Below are positions 25,042-33,965 of a stretch of DNA of 64,000 nt, in pieces (position 1 is the first letter of the stretch; each line of letters opens with the position of its first letter). Below the pieces are notes generated by a model. That model saw only the letters and a program-made list of their open reading frames with translations. It did not search any database and was not told where the DNA came from. Where the stretch lies: positions 558,001 through 622,000 of the forward strand of contig NZ_JBHRZT010000020.1 of the NCBI RefSeq assembly GCF_042649685.1, read 5' to 3'. This DNA comes from Bacillus_BA songklensis. GTDB lineage: Bacteria; Bacillota; Bacilli; Bacillales; Bacillaceae_H. The translations under genes were made by a program, and so were the position numbers.

Positions 25042-25527
25042 AATCTCGCGTGGATGAACGATCGAGGAATTTAAACTCCCGATGAAAATGGTTTGTTTAT
25101 GGAGAATTTGATTTTTCGTATTGAGGTAAAGACAGACGAAATGTTCTTGGGATAATAAGCGCATTTCTTCCATGATGAAGTTGGCCCCGTCTTCGGGGTT
25201 GCGGATCGTGTAGCGATCGTGGAGGTGCAGCTTGCTGATGCGCCTTCCCAACTCGATGGCGGCGGCAATTTGAACGGCTTTGGCCGTACCGACCCCTTTA
25301 ATGGAGGTCATCTCGTCAACAGTCGCATCCTGCAAAAGTTTTAAGCCATCAAAGTGCTGCAAAATACGATTTGATAATTGCAATACGGATTCTTCTTTCG
25401 TTCCGGTACGGAGCAAAATTGCTATTAATTCATGGTTGGATAAACTTTCGGCCCCATAGGAAAGTAATCGTTCTCTGGGGCGTTCATCCTCAGGAAAATC
25501 GTGAATTTTTAACATGGACTGGTTCAA
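25042..25527 (-). CDS. radC: radC exon 1 (N-terminal part of RadC)
   Basis: The 162 codons encode the UPF0758-type N-terminal helical domain (RPRERLLSYGAESLSNHELIAILLRTG, a helix-hairpin-helix TSIKGVGTAKAVQIAAAIELGRR at ~72-94) and the first half of the MPN domain (EHFVCLYLNTKNQILHKQTIFIGSLNSSIVHPREI). The exon ends on a complete ATT codon. Reading on into the intron adds only VRP before a stop at 25030, so unspliced message gives a 165-residue product without the metal site. The TTG start at 25527 follows AAGGAGGAAC; an ATG four codons later lacks good spacing. It lies 16 nt after maf, as in other bacilli. Confidence 0.95.
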
Positions 25528-25543
25528 GAAAAGTTCCTCCTTT

Positions 25544-26128
25544 TTATGAACCGTTCATTTCATACACGTAGCCCGCTTTCTTCAATTCACGCAATGTCTT
25601 GGATAACGGTAAGCCTACGACTGAATAGTAATCGCCGTTCATTTTTTGAACAAGCGACGCCCCTAAACCTTGGATGCCGTACGCTCCTGCTTTGTCCATC
25701 GGCTCTCCGCTTTTGACATAGTCGATGATTTCTTCGTTTGTCAGCTCCCAAAACGTGACATCTGCCTTTTCATAAAACGTGATCTCCTGTCCCTGATACA
25801 CAAGAGCGACTCCCGTTACGACTTCGTGTGTACGGCCTGACAGCATTTGAAGCATTTGCATCGCTTCTTCTTCACTGTGCGGCTTTCCGAGGATATTTTG
25901 CTCATGGACGACAATCGTATCGGCACCAAGAACATAAGCATTAGGGTAATCGGAAGCGACATCCTTTGCTTTTCGCATCGCTAATGACATGACGATTTCA
26001 TACGGAGATTGATTAGCGTCAAATGTTTCTTCTACGCTGCTGACATGAACGGTAAACGATAAGTGAAGCTGTTGAAGCAATTCTTTTCGACGGGGAGACC
26101 CTGACGCTAACACTAGCTGCTGTTTCAT
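25544..26128 (-). CDS. maf: Maf, house-cleaning nucleotide pyrophosphatase / septum protein
   Basis: Maf hydrolyses dTTP/UTP-type and modified nucleotides, and overproduction blocks septation in B. subtilis. The sequence has LVLASGSPRRKELL (substrate-binding SxSPRR) at the N-terminus, VLGADTIVVHEQNILGKP with the catalytic Asp, and EPMDKAGAYGIQG. Length 194 from ATG 26128, which has AAAGGTG at good spacing; ATG 26134 is possible too. It lies between spoIIB and radC in the conserved spoIIB-maf-radC-mre order. Confidence 0.94.
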   Translation of the reverse strand: MKQQLVLASGSPRRKELLQQLHLSFTVHVSSVEETFDANQSPYEIVMSLAMRKAKDVASDYPNAYVLGADTIVVHEQNILGKPHSEEEAMQMLQMLSGRTHEVVTGVALVYQGQEITFYEKADVTFWELTNEEIIDYVKSGEPMDKAGAYGIQGLGASLVQKMNGDYYSVVGLPLSKTLRELKKAGYVYEMNGS

Positions 26129-26330
26129 ATTCATCACCTTTGCATTTGGAATAATGGAAATCGGTACATCCCTATTCTAGCAATTTCCAATATATTTTAC
26201 AATTTGAACCATAAACAAAAAAAGCCGATGAGACTTGTCTCACCAGCTTACGAGCCGTTTTCATCTTTTATCTTCTTGTCATCTCTCTATTCTTTATATA
26301 GAGATTTCCTTCAACGAAGAAGAGATTTGC

Positions 26331-27353
26331 TTATTTCATTTGGGAATAGATGCTTAAGGCTTGAAGCAAAAATTGCTGGGACTCCCATTTCGCCTCATCC
26401 TTTTGATCTTTTTCATAACTCTCTAGAGCGGTTTCCGCCATTAATAAATAAGATAAAAACTTTCCGATATCTTGATTGAGATTTTGTTCTGACTTTAACT
26501 TCACCAGTTCTTCTTTAATTCCTTTTCGTTCTTTTGAAGAAGGAGAGGAATCAGCGGCGATTTTAGAAGAAAGCGAAAGCATTGTTTCAAAAATGCTTTG
26601 CCCTTTTGTCATCACTTTCAGATCATTTTTTGACCACTCATTCGTTTGGATGGCCGGCATTTCGTACGATTTAATGTACGTGTCTTCTCCCTGCTTTTTA
26701 TAATACTCCCCAACCTGCTTCATCACCTTTTCCTCCAGCCCTACTCCGATGAATAATGCATAGACATCCCCGCTTTTAACGGCTGCGGCTGCATATCCCT
26801 TTGCTCTCATATTCCGAACGGCTGCTTCTCCTGCTTTTTTTGTCGAAAACACCCCTGCTTGTACAGCATAAGCAGAAAAAGAAGGCAACGAAGAGGGCTG
26901 CTTCTCTTCAACGGTCTGTCCTCCCCCTGTCTTTTCCGTAAGCGCAGCTGGAGGAGGGGAGGCCGTAACCGAATCTGTCTTTTTCGATGTAAACGCTGAG
27001 TTTTCTCCTGTCATCATGTTCAGGCTAAACATCCCTAAACCTGTCCCGATTAAAACGGCGACCGCCATGATGATCGCAACGTGCTTCACAGCATTTCGAG
27101 AAGATCCATTTCTTCTGATTCCGATTGATTTTGTTTTGAGAGACGGTTTTTTCTTGCTTTTCACTTGGCGTAAATCCTCAATTGACACAACCTTTGTCGG
27201 CTGTTCCTCTGGAAGAATCCAAGAAAATTCTTCTTGTGGAGAAGAAGGTACTTCCACTTTCTCTTGTTTCTTGGTTGTGCTTTTTGCCTGCTCCTCATAC
27301 TCTGCTTCTTTTCCATTAATCTTGATGGAAATTTTATTTGGCTGCTTGTCCAT
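26331..27353 (-). CDS. spoIIB: SpoIIB, septal peptidoglycan-binding sporulation protein
   Basis: SpoIIB helps SpoIIDMP localise and thin the septum at the onset of engulfment. Its parts are an acidic and basic cytoplasmic N-terminus (KISIKINGKEAEYEEQ), one membrane helix (HVAIIMAVAVLIGTGLGMF, ~92-110), a linker and a SPOR domain (FSAYAVQAGVFSTKKAGEAAV...AAVKSGDVYALFIGV, ~160-210). ATG 27353 is preferred over the open extension to 27401 because MDKQPNK matches the family and GGTGG precedes it. Length 340. Sequence conservation is low; the SPOR domain and synteny support the call. Confidence 0.88.
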   Translation of the reverse strand: MDKQPNKISIKINGKEAEYEEQAKSTTKKQEKVEVPSSPQEEFSWILPEEQPTKVVSIEDLRQVKSKKKPSLKTKSIGIRRNGSSRNAVKHVAIIMAVAVLIGTGLGMFSLNMMTGENSAFTSKKTDSVTASPPPAALTEKTGGGQTVEEKQPSSLPSFSAYAVQAGVFSTKKAGEAAVRNMRAKGYAAAAVKSGDVYALFIGVGLEEKVMKQVGEYYKKQGEDTYIKSYEMPAIQTNEWSKNDLKVMTKGQSIFETMLSLSSKIAADSSPSSKERKGIKEELVKLKSEQNLNQDIGKFLSYLLMAETALESYEKDQKDEAKWESQQFLLQALSIYSQMK

Positions 27354-27485
27354 TTCCGCCCACCACCTTGTTTTCACAGCGCATCCATTGTTTGCTCCCA
27401 TCCTATCATAACGGCCAAAAAAAATAACAAGACATTTGTCGTCTTGTTATGAAAGGTTTTCGACGTTTTTATGAAAATCGCGACA

Positions 27486-27617
27486 TCAATCACTCGTAAG
27501 TGGCTGCTGCTTATTGCCAGGAAGCCGCATATCGAATGCAGGAAAGTCTTTTTTCAGCTTGTTGATACCGGCATCATAGTAGATGCACACGTCCAGCTCA
27601 TATGCCGGTTTACCCAT
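27486..27617 (-). pseudogene. Short ORF, probable gene remnant between spoIIB and comC
   Basis: A 43-codon frame from ATG 27617 (preceded by GGGGGG) reads MGKPAYELDVCIYYDAGI and ends PGNKQQPLTSD. It looks protein-like but is too short for a recognised family, and the frame is closed just upstream by TGA. In some thermophilic bacilli I recall pilus-type genes between folC and spoIIB, so it may be a leftover of such a cluster. The rest of 27402-27803 holds nothing convincing. Confidence 0.35.
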
Positions 27618-27803
27618 TCGCCCCCCATCTAGCAGCACTTTTCAGCCGGGCCGATAAATGTCAATTTTCATCTAACGCTTCCCTTCCTGTAATGTCGCAA
27701 GAAAGATGCCCGGGTCGAAACATGTGGGCGTTTCGACAGAAAGGTGGTTAATCCCTCTGTTCTGTTCTAAGTAAGAGCCATGAAGAGGGGAAGGGCAGAA
27801 CCA

Positions 27804-28562
27804 CTACAGTATAACATTATAAAAATACCAATCTAGTATTTTTTGGCCATATATAAAATAAACAATGGTTCCGATAGCAATAGACGGGCCAAAAGGCATA
27901 GGTTTTCCACGTTTCACTCTTCCTATAAATAAACCTATCAGCCCAACAATCACACCCATAACGGTTGAAAAAAAGAAAGATAACAATATCGCTTTCATTC
28001 CCAAAGCGAGGCCTATCACCCCAAACAGCTTAATATCACCGCCGCCCATTCCGCCGCGACTTAGAATGGCTATTAACAATAACAATCCAACACCGATCAT
28101 TCCGCCAGCAATGCTGTCCCACCACGGGGTGAGCGGATAAATTGCTCTCTCTAGCACAAACAATCCCCCGAAAAAAAGCAGGATTTTGTCCGGAATGATC
28201 ATATAGGCCATATCAGATACTGTGATAACCATCATTAACGAAACGAGTGTTACGTAAATAATAGCCTCCTCCAATGAACTGCTTACTAACGGGGCTGCCC
28301 CAAATAATACGCCCGTCGCCAATTCAACAGATGGATATACAGGCGAGATTGCCTTACCGCAATTACGACAGCTCCCACCCTGAAATATGTATGAGAAAAA
28401 AGGAATTAGTTCTCGCACTGTCAACTGTTTCTGACAGTGCGGGCATGCTGATCTTGGTTTGATAATCGATTGACCTTTTGGGAGACGCAGGCCCACTACA
28501 TTGAAAAACGAACCTAAAATGAGCCCGAAAACAAATAAGTAACCAATTAATATATATAACAT
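27804..28562 (-). CDS. comC: Prepilin peptidase (A24 family), ComC/PilD
   Basis: This integral-membrane aspartic protease cleaves and methylates type IV-like prepilins and is needed for competence pseudopilus assembly. The 252 residues include the N-terminal methylase-type domain with two CxxC pairs (CPHCQKQL ~40-47 and CRNCGK ~67-72), catalytic Asp in VSDMAYMIIPD (~117-127), and GGGDIKLFGVIGLALG with the second Asp (~175). About eight hydrophobic helices are visible. It appears intact, although the neighbouring pilin-like gene is degenerate; it may serve ComG pseudopilins encoded elsewhere. Confidence 0.94.
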   Translation of the reverse strand: MLYILIGYLFVFGLILGSFFNVVGLRLPKGQSIIKPRSACPHCQKQLTVRELIPFFSYIFQGGSCRNCGKAISPVYPSVELATGVLFGAAPLVSSSLEEAIIYVTLVSLMMVITVSDMAYMIIPDKILLFFGGLFVLERAIYPLTPWWDSIAGGMIGVGLLLLIAILSRGGMGGGDIKLFGVIGLALGMKAILLSFFFSTVMGVIVGLIGLFIGRVKRGKPMPFGPSIAIGTIVYFIYGQKILDWYFYNVIL

Positions 28563-28656
28563 AGATACATCCTCAATCTCCTTTTTATTTATATCTTTTC
28601 TTGTTTTTATTCAGTTAGCTTCACTGGATTTGTTAACTTGATCATACTTCCGTGGA

Positions 28657-28905
28657 TCAAACTAATGGATCAGTCGCGGTAATGTCGTAAATTTCGGTTG
28701 CATGCACGAACCGAGTCTTTTTATCCACCATACCTCCTCCGCCTTTTTTACTAAAAACATCACCAATCATCGGGATTACAATTGCGGCAATTGTTCCCAA
28801 AACGACAATAATAATCAATAATTTAGCTAAAGTTAATTCGCTTTTATCACTGGAAAGACGCTTCAATATATCTATGTCTCCTTGTTCCATTTTGGGGCTT
28901 GTCAC
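28657..28905 (-). pseudogene. Degenerate type IV pilin-like ORF upstream of comC
   Basis: An 82-codon frame contains SELTLAKLLIIIVVLGTIAA followed by IVIP, which mirrors the prepilin helix G/FTLIELLIVIAILGILAAIAIP. The cleavage-site Gly(-1) is replaced by Glu, and the invariant Glu(+5) by Lys. The N-terminal leader is unusually long and the C-terminal head is only ~35 residues. The GTG start has no clear ribosome site, and the frame is open 5' of it (KPGRLFNFDVTS), as if two gene pieces had been fused by deletion. It is most simply a pilin remnant. Confidence 0.5.
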
Positions 28906-29260
28906 ATCAAAATTAAAGAGACGGCCCGGCTTAAAAACATTCTTTAAACAATTGTTTCTGCCTGTTTATAGCTGACTGGGCATACAGATGCACACCCTTT
29001 AATACCATGTAATACCGACTATATTTCCCTGAAAAATCCAATTCCAGGTCAAAATCTATATCTTTTATCCCATGCCGCCAACTTCACAATATCTATATTT
29101 TACCATCCGTGATTTTTCGTTGCAAACGGGGAAATGTATTTTTAACTACTACTTTAGTTTCAACAATTGAGGCTGTTCGCCTTCTTTCTATACTAATTGT
29201 TAAAAGTAAACCTTTTGATGGTCTGTAATTTAACAATGATAGAAACGAAAAATAAAATAA
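28906..29260. other. Gene-free AT-rich stretch between pilin remnant and folC
   Basis: No credible ORF, RNA gene or repeat is seen on either strand. With the remnants at 27486-27617 and 28657-28905, this looks like the eroded site of former genes. Confidence 0.4.
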
Positions 29261-29290
29261 AGACACCGTGCATTTTTTATGCAGGTGCCT
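29261..29290 (-). terminator. Terminator of folC
   Basis: An imperfect stem (AGGCACC-TGCAT / ATGCA-GGTGTCT) with a U-rich tail (TTTATTTTATTTTT) on the minus strand begins within 6 nt of the folC stop. Confidence 0.75.
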
Positions 29291-29295
29291 TTTAT

Positions 29296-30588
29296 TTACA
29301 CAAATGCTTTTCTAACTTCCGAAATAAAATACAACGATCCCGTCACCATCAATAAATCCTTCTCGGTTTTTAATTTTTCCTTTCCTTCTCTCAAAGCTGT
29401 ATACCAATCTTCTTCAGCGGAAGTGTTATCCCCTTGTGCCATTTCATGCAAATCTTTTGCCTCATAGGCCCTCGGAAAATCAAAGCTCGTAAACGTAATG
29501 GAAGCTGCCACTTCCTGCAGCTTTTCAATCATATCTTTTGCATCCTTGTCTTTTAGACAACTGAAGATGACGTGAATGTTTTTATCTTCATAATGTAAAC
29601 GCAATGTTGAAACGAGGCTTTCGATTCCCTGAAAATTGTGGGCACCGTCAATAATGATGGTTGGATGTTCACTTACCTTCTCGAAACGGCCGATCCATTT
29701 GGCAACAACCAAACCTTCTTGAATATGCCGTTCTTCAATCGCTGCGCCGCCATGGTTTTTTAAATAAACGGCCGCCATGACGGCAAGTGATGCATTTTTC
29801 ACTTGATGATAGCCCATCATCGTAATGCGCAAATCATGAAAAGAGGCGGCGGGTGTTTCCATTGAAAACTTTTCTCCTGTCTCTAACGTCTCATAAGAAG
29901 TAATATGAAACTCTTTTTCTAACAAATAAAAAGGAGATTGTTTCTCATTCGTCCTTTCCGTTAAAATCTCTCGTGCTTCTTTTTGTTCGACGGCGGAAAT
30001 CAACGGTATCCCAGGCTTGATGATGCCTGCTTTTTCTTCCGTAATCTCCTCAACGGTTTCGCCTAAAATGTGCATATGGTCAAACCCGATGTTTGTGATG
30101 ATCGTTAAGATGGGCTGAACGACATTTGTCGAATCCAATCGTCCCCCTAATCCCGTTTCAAAAATGACGAAATCTTGTTTGTTCATCTTGCCGAAATAAT
30201 AGAACGCCATGATTGTAATGACTTCAAACTCCGTCGCTTCTCCTAAATCAGTCTCTTCCAATCCTTCGACAACGGGCTTTATCGTATTAACAAGTTCGGC
30301 CATCTCTTCGTCGCAAATGGGCCGCCCATTGACACTAATGCGCTCGTTAAACGTTTCAATATATGGCGATGTAAATGTACCGACGTTATTGCCCGCTTGC
30401 TGCAAAATATTTCGCAAATAACAGACGGTAGAGCCTTTTCCGTTTGTTCCCGCGACATGGATCGCTTTAATTTCATCATGCGGATTTCCCAGTTGCTCCA
30501 GCATCCATGCCATTCGTTCAAGACCAGGCTTTATTCCGAAACGAAGGCGATTACGAATCCAGTTCAATGCTTGGTTATAAGTCTCCAT
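29296..30588 (-). CDS. folC: Folylpolyglutamate synthase / dihydrofolate synthase
   Basis: FolC adds glutamate to dihydropteroate and folates. This Mur ligase-family enzyme of 430 residues shows the ATP loop VAGTNGKGSTVCYL (~45-58), TSPYIETFNERISVNG, FVIFETGLGGRLDSTNVV (~138-155) and ITNIGFDHMHILG with metal and substrate residues. A C-terminal domain contains IIDGAHNFQGIESLV. It lies downstream of valS as in B. subtilis. ATG at 30588. Confidence 0.97.
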   Translation of the reverse strand: METYNQALNWIRNRLRFGIKPGLERMAWMLEQLGNPHDEIKAIHVAGTNGKGSTVCYLRNILQQAGNNVGTFTSPYIETFNERISVNGRPICDEEMAELVNTIKPVVEGLEETDLGEATEFEVITIMAFYYFGKMNKQDFVIFETGLGGRLDSTNVVQPILTIITNIGFDHMHILGETVEEITEEKAGIIKPGIPLISAVEQKEAREILTERTNEKQSPFYLLEKEFHITSYETLETGEKFSMETPAASFHDLRITMMGYHQVKNASLAVMAAVYLKNHGGAAIEERHIQEGLVVAKWIGRFEKVSEHPTIIIDGAHNFQGIESLVSTLRLHYEDKNIHVIFSCLKDKDAKDMIEKLQEVAASITFTSFDFPRAYEAKDLHEMAQGDNTSAEEDWYTALREGKEKLKTEKDLLMVTGSLYFISEVRKAFV

Positions 30589-30713
30589 GATTGTGTCCCT
30601 TCACCCTTCTATCTATCTTTCTACCCTTTTTTTCTTCGCTTACTAAAGATTCATTATATCAAAAACGGGTTAACTCTAAAGTCTCCGCTCCCTAGAGTTC
30701 AAAGTCTTTCTAT

Positions 30714-30771
30714 AAAATGAATCGTCACGAAAAACCTCGATTTTACCGGATTGTTCATGACGATTCATTTT
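30714..30771 (-). repeat. Palindromic element, copy B
   Basis: A 14-bp perfect inverted repeat (AAAATGAATCGTCA / TGACGATTCATTTT) flanks an inner imperfect stem. Read on the minus strand it aligns along its whole length with copy A at 7385-7441, and here too it immediately follows a terminator (that of valS). Confidence 0.65.
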
Positions 30772-30774
30772 ATG

Positions 30775-30817
30775 GGGTGTCCCAAAACCACGTTCTTCTT
30801 GTGGTTTTGGGACACCC
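30775..30817 (-). terminator. Terminator of valS
   Basis: A 17-bp perfect stem (GGGTGTCCCAAAACCAC) with a 9-nt loop, 12 nt after the valS stop. Confidence 0.75.
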
Positions 30818-30828
30818 TCTTCTTCCTG

Positions 30829-33474
30829 TTATCCTCTTAAATCGCTAATACGCGCCTCAACTGTTGAACGTTTTTCGAGATAGTCCGCTTCTTTTTTGCG
30901 TTCTTCTTCGATTACGTTAGCCGGCGCTTTGGCAATAAAGCCCTGGTTACTTAATTTTTTTTGCACGCGCTCTACTTCTTTGTTCCATTTGTCTAATTCT
31001 TTTTCAAGACGCTTAATTTCTTCTTCTACGTTAATTAAGCCTTCAAGCGGCAGAATAAGCTCTGCACCTGTCACAACTGCTGTCATTGCTTTGTCTGCTG
31101 CTTCCATTTCCGTTGCAATCACAAGCTCACTTGGATTACAGAAACGTTCTAAGTAAGCACGGTTCTTTTCAAGCTGTCCTTGGATGTTTGCATCTTTCGC
31201 TTTGATGTGAAGCTTGATTTGCTTGCTCATCGGCGTATTTACTTCCGCACGGATGTTACGTACAGCACGAATGATGTCTACAAGTAAACGCATTTCTTCA
31301 GCCGCTTCTGTATCTGTCAAGTCAGTACGAACTTCCGGCCACTTTGCTACCGTGATGGATTCTCCTTCATGCGGCAAGTTCTGCCAAATTTCCTCGGTAA
31401 TAAACGGCATGAACGGATGTAAAAGGCGCATTGTGTTGTCTAGTACATAAGCCAAAATCGAACGAGTCGTTTTCTTTGCTGCCTCATCCTCACCGTAAAG
31501 CGGCAGTTTCGCCATTTCAATATACCAATCACAGAAGTCATCCCAGATGAAATTGTAAAGAACACGGCCTACTTCACCGAACTCATACTTCTCTGCAAGC
31601 TTCGTTACCGTTTCAATTGTTTCATTTAAACGAGTTAAAATCCATTTATCTGCAACGGATTTCCCACCGCTTAAGTCAATTTCTTCATATGTTAAACCAG
31701 CCATGTTCATTAAAGCAAAACGGGAAGCGTTCCAAATTTTATTCGCAAAGTTCCATGTTGCTTCTACTTTTTCTGTGCTGTAACGCAAGTCTTGACCAGG
31801 TGAAGAACCTGTTGATAAGAAGTAGCGCAGTGAGTCTGCCCCGTATTGATCGATGACTTCCATCGGATCAACGCCGTTTCCGAGAGACTTACTCATTTTG
31901 CGTCCTTGCGCATCACGTACAAGGCCGTGGATTAATACATCCTTGAATGGACGCTTTCCTGTAAACTCAAGTCCTTGGAAAATCATACGTGATACCCAGA
32001 AGAAGATGATATCGTAACCTGTTACTAACACATCTGTAGGATAGAAACGTTGATAATCCGGAGACTCTGTTTCAGGCCAGCCCATTGTTGAAAACGGCCA
32101 TAATGCGGAACTGAACCATGTGTCTAATACGTCAGAGTCTTGCTCCCAGTTTTCAATGTCTGACGGCGGCTCATGATCAACGTATACTTCACCTGTTTCT
32201 TTATGATACCAGGCCGGAATGCGATGTCCCCACCATAATTGACGAGAAATACACCAATCACGAATGTTTTCCATCCAATGTAAATATGTTTTCTCGAAAC
32301 GATCCGGTACGAAGTTTACTTTTTCATCTGCCGATTTTTGAAGCTCGACCGCCGCATCTGCCAATGGCTGCATTTTCACGAACCATTGCGTAGAAAGATA
32401 TGGTTCTACAACGGCACCGCTGCGCTCGCTATGGCCGACAGAATGCATATGGTCTTCAATTTTGAATAACACGCCTTCTTCTTGAAGATCTTTCACGATT
32501 TGCTTACGGCATTCAAAACGATCCATCCCCTCATATTTGCCAGCTTTTTCGTTCATTGTACCGTCCGGATTCATGATAAGAATACGCTCCAAGTCATGAC
32601 GGTTTCCGATTTCAAAGTCATTCGGGTCATGAGCTGGTGTAATTTTAACAGCACCTGAACCGAATTCCATATCCACATAGTCATCGCCTACGATAGGAAT
32701 TTCGCGGCCTGTAATTGGGAGAATGACCTTTTTGCCGATTAGATGTTTATAGCGCTCGTCTTCCGGGTGAACCGCAACAGCCGTATCACCAAGCATTGTT
32801 TCAGGACGCGTTGTGGCAATCTCAATATGTCCTGAACCATCCGCTAATGGATAACGCATATGATAGAACGCACCTTGTACGTCTTTGTAAATAACTTCGA
32901 TATCTGATAACGCCGTTTTCGTCGCAGGATCCCAGTTGATGATGTACTCGCCGCGGTAGATTAACCCTTTTTTATAAAGGGTCACGAATACTTCACGTAC
33001 CGCTTTTGACAATCCTTCATCTAATGTAAAACGTTCACGCGAATAGTCTAAGCCAAGACCTAACTTTGCCCATTGTGCGCGAATATGGGATGCGTATTCT
33101 TCCTTCCATTTCCATGTTTCTTCAACAAATTTCTCACGGCCTAAGTCATACCGTGTTTTTCCTTCATTGCGAAGCTTCTCTTCTACTTTTGCTTGTGTCG
33201 CGATACCTGCATGGTCCATACCAGGAAGCCACAGTACATCATAGCCTTGCATGCGTTTCATACGTGTCACGATGTCTTGCAGCGTTGTATCCCACGCGTG
33301 TCCTAAGTGAAGTTTCCCTGTTACGTTTGGCGGCGGAATGACGATCGTATACGGTTGTTTTTCTGGATCGCTTGTTGCTTCAAAAAACTTTCCATCAAGC
33401 CAGTATTGATAACGATTGGACTCAACGGATTTCGGATCATATTTCGTTGACATGGTGATTTCCTTTTCTGCCAT
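30829..33474 (-). CDS. valS: Valyl-tRNA synthetase
   Basis: This class I synthetase has 881 residues. HIGH-type motif PPPNVTGKLHLGHAW (~45-59), KMSKS-type motif GRKMSKSLGNGVDP (~520) and the CP1 editing region (TTRPETMLGDTAVAVHP, ~225-241) are all present. A C-terminal coiled coil (EEEIKRLEKELDKWNKEVERVQKKL, ~815-840) is the valyl-tRNA arm. ATG 33474 is chosen since GGAGG lies 9 nt upstream; the in-frame ATG at 33489 overlaps that site. Expression is controlled by a Val-specific T-box leader. Confidence 0.98.
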   Translation of the reverse strand: MAEKEITMSTKYDPKSVESNRYQYWLDGKFFEATSDPEKQPYTIVIPPPNVTGKLHLGHAWDTTLQDIVTRMKRMQGYDVLWLPGMDHAGIATQAKVEEKLRNEGKTRYDLGREKFVEETWKWKEEYASHIRAQWAKLGLGLDYSRERFTLDEGLSKAVREVFVTLYKKGLIYRGEYIINWDPATKTALSDIEVIYKDVQGAFYHMRYPLADGSGHIEIATTRPETMLGDTAVAVHPEDERYKHLIGKKVILPITGREIPIVGDDYVDMEFGSGAVKITPAHDPNDFEIGNRHDLERILIMNPDGTMNEKAGKYEGMDRFECRKQIVKDLQEEGVLFKIEDHMHSVGHSERSGAVVEPYLSTQWFVKMQPLADAAVELQKSADEKVNFVPDRFEKTYLHWMENIRDWCISRQLWWGHRIPAWYHKETGEVYVDHEPPSDIENWEQDSDVLDTWFSSALWPFSTMGWPETESPDYQRFYPTDVLVTGYDIIFFWVSRMIFQGLEFTGKRPFKDVLIHGLVRDAQGRKMSKSLGNGVDPMEVIDQYGADSLRYFLSTGSSPGQDLRYSTEKVEATWNFANKIWNASRFALMNMAGLTYEEIDLSGGKSVADKWILTRLNETIETVTKLAEKYEFGEVGRVLYNFIWDDFCDWYIEMAKLPLYGEDEAAKKTTRSILAYVLDNTMRLLHPFMPFITEEIWQNLPHEGESITVAKWPEVRTDLTDTEAAEEMRLLVDIIRAVRNIRAEVNTPMSKQIKLHIKAKDANIQGQLEKNRAYLERFCNPSELVIATEMEAADKAMTAVVTGAELILPLEGLINVEEEIKRLEKELDKWNKEVERVQKKLSNQGFIAKAPANVIEEERKKEADYLEKRSTVEARISDLRG

Positions 33475-33499
33475 CTTCTTAACCTCCATCTAAAAATAA

Positions 33500-33800
33500 A
33501 AAACTCCTTCCATCACATAAAAGGACGAAAGGAGTGAGTTTCGCGGTACCACCTTTTTTCATAAGCCATATGTAGATACAATGAAGCCTATGCACTTAAA
33601 CAGATAACGGCCTGTTTCCGTCTTTTTCTACTGGTGCCCTTGGTGGATACTTGATTCAGTTCCTGCAGACATGTTCGTAAAAGCTGCTCATGGGCGACCT
33701 TCAAGCGTGACCAACCTAAGAAGTCTCACAGCCAAGGACCTCTCTTTCTGAAGGCGTGCACTGCCCTACTCTTCCCAATCGATGCATTTTCTTTTAAAAA
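33500..33800 (-). promoter_or_regulatory. T-box leader of valS (Val, GUC specifier)
   Basis: The conserved T-box AGGTGGTACCGCG lies at about 33542-33556. Its TGGT bulge fits a tRNA with discriminator A, as in tRNA-Val. In stem I, the specifier loop reads GAAGGTCGCC with GTC (Val) at 33696-33698. The competing terminator is ACTCCTT/AAGGAGT (33503-33535), followed by TTTTTTATTTTT. Uncharged tRNA-Val should favour the antiterminator. Confidence 0.9.
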
Positions 33801-33813
33801 GTCTCGTAACTAT

Positions 33814-33841
33814 ACTATATGAAAAATCTATTAATCGTCAA
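33814..33841 (-). promoter_or_regulatory. Promoter of the valS T-box transcript
   Basis: TTGACG (33836-33841) and TATAGT (33814-33819), spacer 16 nt, minus strand. Confidence 0.55.
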
Positions 33842-33965
33842 TATTATTATCCATTTTTTTAGCATTGTATTCACGTTCTTGAAAAATTGATTCAAAAATC
33901 ACCATGTCGAATCACTCATCATACGATAAACTAAGCTAATTTTAAAGGAGAAAGGAAGGAAGGAA

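Noticed and set aside
20041..25527. radC as a simple pseudogene broken by insertion
   Set aside because: The two halves join in frame with no lost or gained codon, both introns have intact ends and domain V, and both reverse transcriptase ORFs are open. A splicing gene explains this better than decay.
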